From Spirochaetota bacterium (GTDB lineage Bacteria > Spirochaetota > Spirochaetia > DSM-27196 > PWMO01), in the NCBI GenBank assembly GCA_009908735.1, contig JAAAOR010000135.1, positions 1 to 8,148 of the forward strand: 8,148 bases of DNA, in the 5' to 3' direction. The notes beneath the pieces were generated by a model. The model was given only the letters and a program-made list of their open reading frames with translations. It was not told the DNA's origin and made no database searches. The translations under genes were made by a program, and so were the position numbers. This document shows positions 6,368 to 8,148 of this stretch, one piece after another. Each line of letters starts with the position of its first letter. Position 1 is the first letter of the stretch.

Positions 6368-7787
6368 GTGTCATATCACCATGGTGCGCAGGGCGGGCTT
6401 GAGTTTCTCGCCCCGCGCTTCTCGCCGGCTGTTCACAGTTTTCTCCGTGTGGTTTCACCAGCCTATCTGCGCCTCGGCGAAGGCATATCGACGGTGAGAA
6501 CCGAGAACGCGGAGGCGCTGATCGGCGAGCTCGAGGCGTTCTTTGCGGGCCGAAGCCGGCTCATCATCGCCTTTAGGCATCCGTCGGTAAGCGACGCCCC
6601 GCTGCTTGCCTATCTATTCTCCCGGCGGCTCCCGCGCATCGCACGCCGCCTCGGCAGACGCTTGCCCGGGCGGAGTCATGTCCACTTCCTCTACGGCCGT
6701 GGCGTCCCCGTGTGGGCGGGGGCGGCGCTGGGCTGGATCCTGCCGCGGATCGCGGCGATCCCGGTGTACAACCGCCGTCACGACTCCCGCGGGATGGGGG
6801 CGGTGCGGCACGCGGCCCTCCAAGGGCGCTTCCCGCTCGCCCTCGCTCCGGAGGGGCAGGTGAGCTACCACAACAAGGCCTTCGGAGACCTTGAGGCGGG
6901 AACGGGTCGCATCGCTCTATGGTGTCGAGATGATCTCCGGGCCGCGGGACGCGGCGAGGACGTTCGCATTCTTCCGCTTTCGATCGAATACCGGTATCCG
7001 GCGGAGGGGCGTCCCGCGCTCGCGGGAATTCTTCGCGAGATCTCCGAGCGGACAGGTATGGAAGTTGATGTCGATCCCGCGGACGGCATGGCCCGGGTGT
7101 GTGAGGCGCTTCTCGACTTTACCCGCCGCCTACTTTTGCACATCGAAACGGCCTACCGCGTGAGCTTTCACGCGTCGCCGGGGCCCCGCCGCCGCCGCCG
7201 ACGCCTCTCCCGAGGCCCTGCGCCGGCGCATCGTCGCGCTCTGCGACACTGTGCTGCGCGTCGGAGAGACCGTGCACGGACTCTCCGACGACGGCAGCCT
7301 GCTCGACCGAGTCTTTCGCCTGCGCGACGCAGGGTGGCGGCGGATGTTTCGAGAGGATCTAGAGGCGCTCTCACCCCTCGAGCGCTCGCTTGCCGATGCG
7401 GCAGCCGAGGAGGCGAAGATTGCGGCGCGTCATATGGAGCTCGTGGACGTGCTCGAGTACCTCGACCCCGCCTACATCAGCCCCGAGGGGTCCTTCGAGC
7501 GACTCGTTGAGTATGCGGTCAACCTGCACGACGTGGTGAACCGATTCTTCGGCGGGACTATCGCGGGGCGCATGTGCATCAAGGGACGGAAAGCCGTGGT
7601 GAGGGCGGGGAGGCCGGGGTCGGTGGAGGAGTTTGCGGTTGAGGGCCCTGAATCGCGCGCCTCCGGCCCGTGGGGCGCGGGCTCGCGGGGCGCCGGTTCG
7701 CGGCAGACAGGCTCACGAGCGGCGGCGTCACACATCACCAATTATCTTGGTGGGGAATTTTCCCGGCTCATGCGAGATGCAGAGTAA
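6368..7787 (+). CDS. PlsC-type 1-acyl-glycerol-phosphate acyltransferase-like protein, with one frameshift
   Basis: Frame one, from the GTG at 6368, carries the acyltransferase motifs. AFRHPSVSDAP (68-78) holds the catalytic H-x4-D (H71, D76). IPVYNRRHDSRG (131-142) matches the acceptor-binding motif II, and LALAPEGQVS (157-166) holds the E-G of motif III. Such enzymes transfer an acyl chain to lysophosphatidate or a related lysolipid at the inner membrane. After HASPG (about residue 272) this frame becomes Arg/Pro/Ala-rich nonsense. A natural-looking sequence resumes in the next frame: DASPEALRRRIVALCDTVLR, then LRDAGWRRMFREDLEAL, and ends with SRLMRDAE at TAA 7785-7787. Removing one C from 7184-7187 restores one frame of about 472 residues. 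The C-terminal third has no domain I recognise, and neither does the N-terminus before residue 60. No start earlier than the GTG is possible because TAG at 6353 closes the frame. Function is good; intactness is open. Confidence 0.75.
7180..7200 (+). other. Frameshift site in the acyltransferase gene
   Basis: The run GGGGCCCC (7180-7187) followed by four GCC triplets is where the coding frame changes. The second frame is closed upstream by TGA at 7161-7163, so the switch must occur between 7164 and about 7205. One extra base, most simply a C, explains it. A sequencing or assembly error in this GC run is at least as likely as a true mutation. Confidence 0.6.
7674..7718 (+). repeat. Three 15-bp tandem units coding G-A-G-S-R
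   Basis: Three in-frame 15-bp units (7674-7688, 7689-7703, 7704-7718) encode GAGSR, GAGSR and QTGSR near the C-terminus of the acyltransferase. The first two differ at two bases and the third is more diverged. The unit length is a multiple of three, so copy-number change would not disturb the frame. Confidence 0.7.
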
Positions 7788-8148
7788 ACGCGACGTAGAA
7801 GCACACACTTCCGGCAAGCACGAAGAAGTGCCAGATGGTGTGGTTGAAGGGCAGGCGGTTCCAGGCGTAGAAGACGACCCCCACGGTGTAGGAGAGGCCG
7901 CCGGCGAGCGCCCAGATGACAAAGTTGGTCGGGAGGGCCTCCATGAGTGGCCGCGCGGCAATCACGATGAGCCAGCCCATCGGAACGTAGAGCAGGTCCG
8001 CGGCCAGGTGGTATCCCCTCAAGACCCAGATACGCAGCATCACGCCGATGAGCGCGAGACCCCATACGACGCCGAGCATGGTCCATCCCCACGGGCCGCG
8101 AATGGCGAGAAGCATCACCGGGGTATAGGTGCCGGCGATCAACAGATA
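7768..8148 (-). CDS. Hemolysin III / PAQR-family membrane protein, partial
   Basis: The last 126 residues of a multi-pass membrane protein whose start lies beyond the right edge. The window opens in frame with YLLIAGTYTPVMLLAIRGPW, a hallmark of the hemolysin III family (TIGR01065, YqfA-like). It then shows LRGYHLAADLLYVPMGWLIV and, near the end, NRLPFNHTIWHFFVLAGS. The H-x3-H in NHTIWH corresponds to the paired histidines that bind zinc in PAQR receptors. About four membrane segments are visible of the usual seven. The partner histidine of the N-terminal half would be outside the window. The family is named for haemolytic activity of a Bacillus cereus member, but the role of most members is unclear, with membrane-lipid or ceramidase-like roles suggested. 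The stop overlaps the convergent acyltransferase end by 20 bp. Confidence 0.88.
   Translation of the reverse strand, partial: YLLIAGTYTPVMLLAIRGPWGWTMLGVVWGLALIGVMLRIWVLRGYHLAADLLYVPMGWLIVIAARPLMEALPTNFVIWALAGGLSYTVGVVFYAWNRLPFNHTIWHFFVLAGSVCFYVAFTLHLA

Noticed and set aside
7191..7510. Continuation of the first acyltransferase frame to 7510
   Set aside because: Past the GC run it becomes Arg/Pro/Ala-rich and overlaps the better-looking second frame, so it reflects the frameshift rather than a true C-terminus.
1..8148. CRISPR arrays, tRNA or rRNA genes, riboswitches, phage genes
   Set aside because: No regularly spaced repeats, cloverleaf, ribosomal RNA segment or phage-type gene was visible on reading either strand.

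Overview
The window is about 8.1 kb of bacterial chromosome with a GC-rich coding background and one AT-rich island near 3905-4030. No gene fixes the species. The style of the transducer/CheW pair, and of two decayed two-component fragments (a receiver piece reading DLILMDIDLG and a histidine-kinase ATPase piece reading TGLQIV), suggests a free-living spirochaete. This is an inference from family resemblance; no marker gene is present.

Layout from left to right. (1) Positions 1-200, minus: the N-terminal two thirds of a BrnT-type toxin, running off the left edge. A perfect 15-bp palindrome lies on its promoter. (2) Positions 241-488: nothing I can identify. (3) Positions 489-1119, plus: a deletion remnant of an IS1182-family transposase N-terminus. 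It is joined in frame to the C-terminal part of an unrelated, possibly Ig-like, exported protein. (4) Positions 1242-3875, minus: a two-gene chemotaxis operon, mcp then cheW. The transducer has a dCache sensor. cheW is followed in the same frame by a 43-codon receiver-domain scrap. (5) Positions 3876-4110: the AT-rich leader and promoter region of mcp. (6) Positions 4111-4417, minus: a decayed histidine-kinase ATPase domain. (7) Positions 4484-6277, minus: a RecQ-family DNA helicase with three low-complexity inserts. (8) Positions 6368-7787, plus and divergent from recQ: a PlsC-type phospholipid acyltransferase interrupted by one frameshift at about 7180-7200. (9) Positions 7768-8148, minus: the C-terminal part of a hemolysin III/PAQR-type membrane protein, overlapping the acyltransferase end by 20 bp.

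Functionally, mcp and cheW form one unit: the transducer senses a small extracellular ligand, and CheW couples it to a CheA kinase encoded elsewhere. RecQ serves DNA repair and recombination. The acyltransferase and the hemolysin III-like protein both concern the membrane, but nothing ties them together. The left third and the flanks of the chemotaxis operon carry several gene scraps (IS remnant, receiver scrap, kinase scrap), so this is a recombining, accessory-like stretch. I do not see a complete new defence or biosynthetic system. The observations most worth checking are the receiver scrap fused in frame behind cheW, the transposase chimera and the acyltransferase frameshift.
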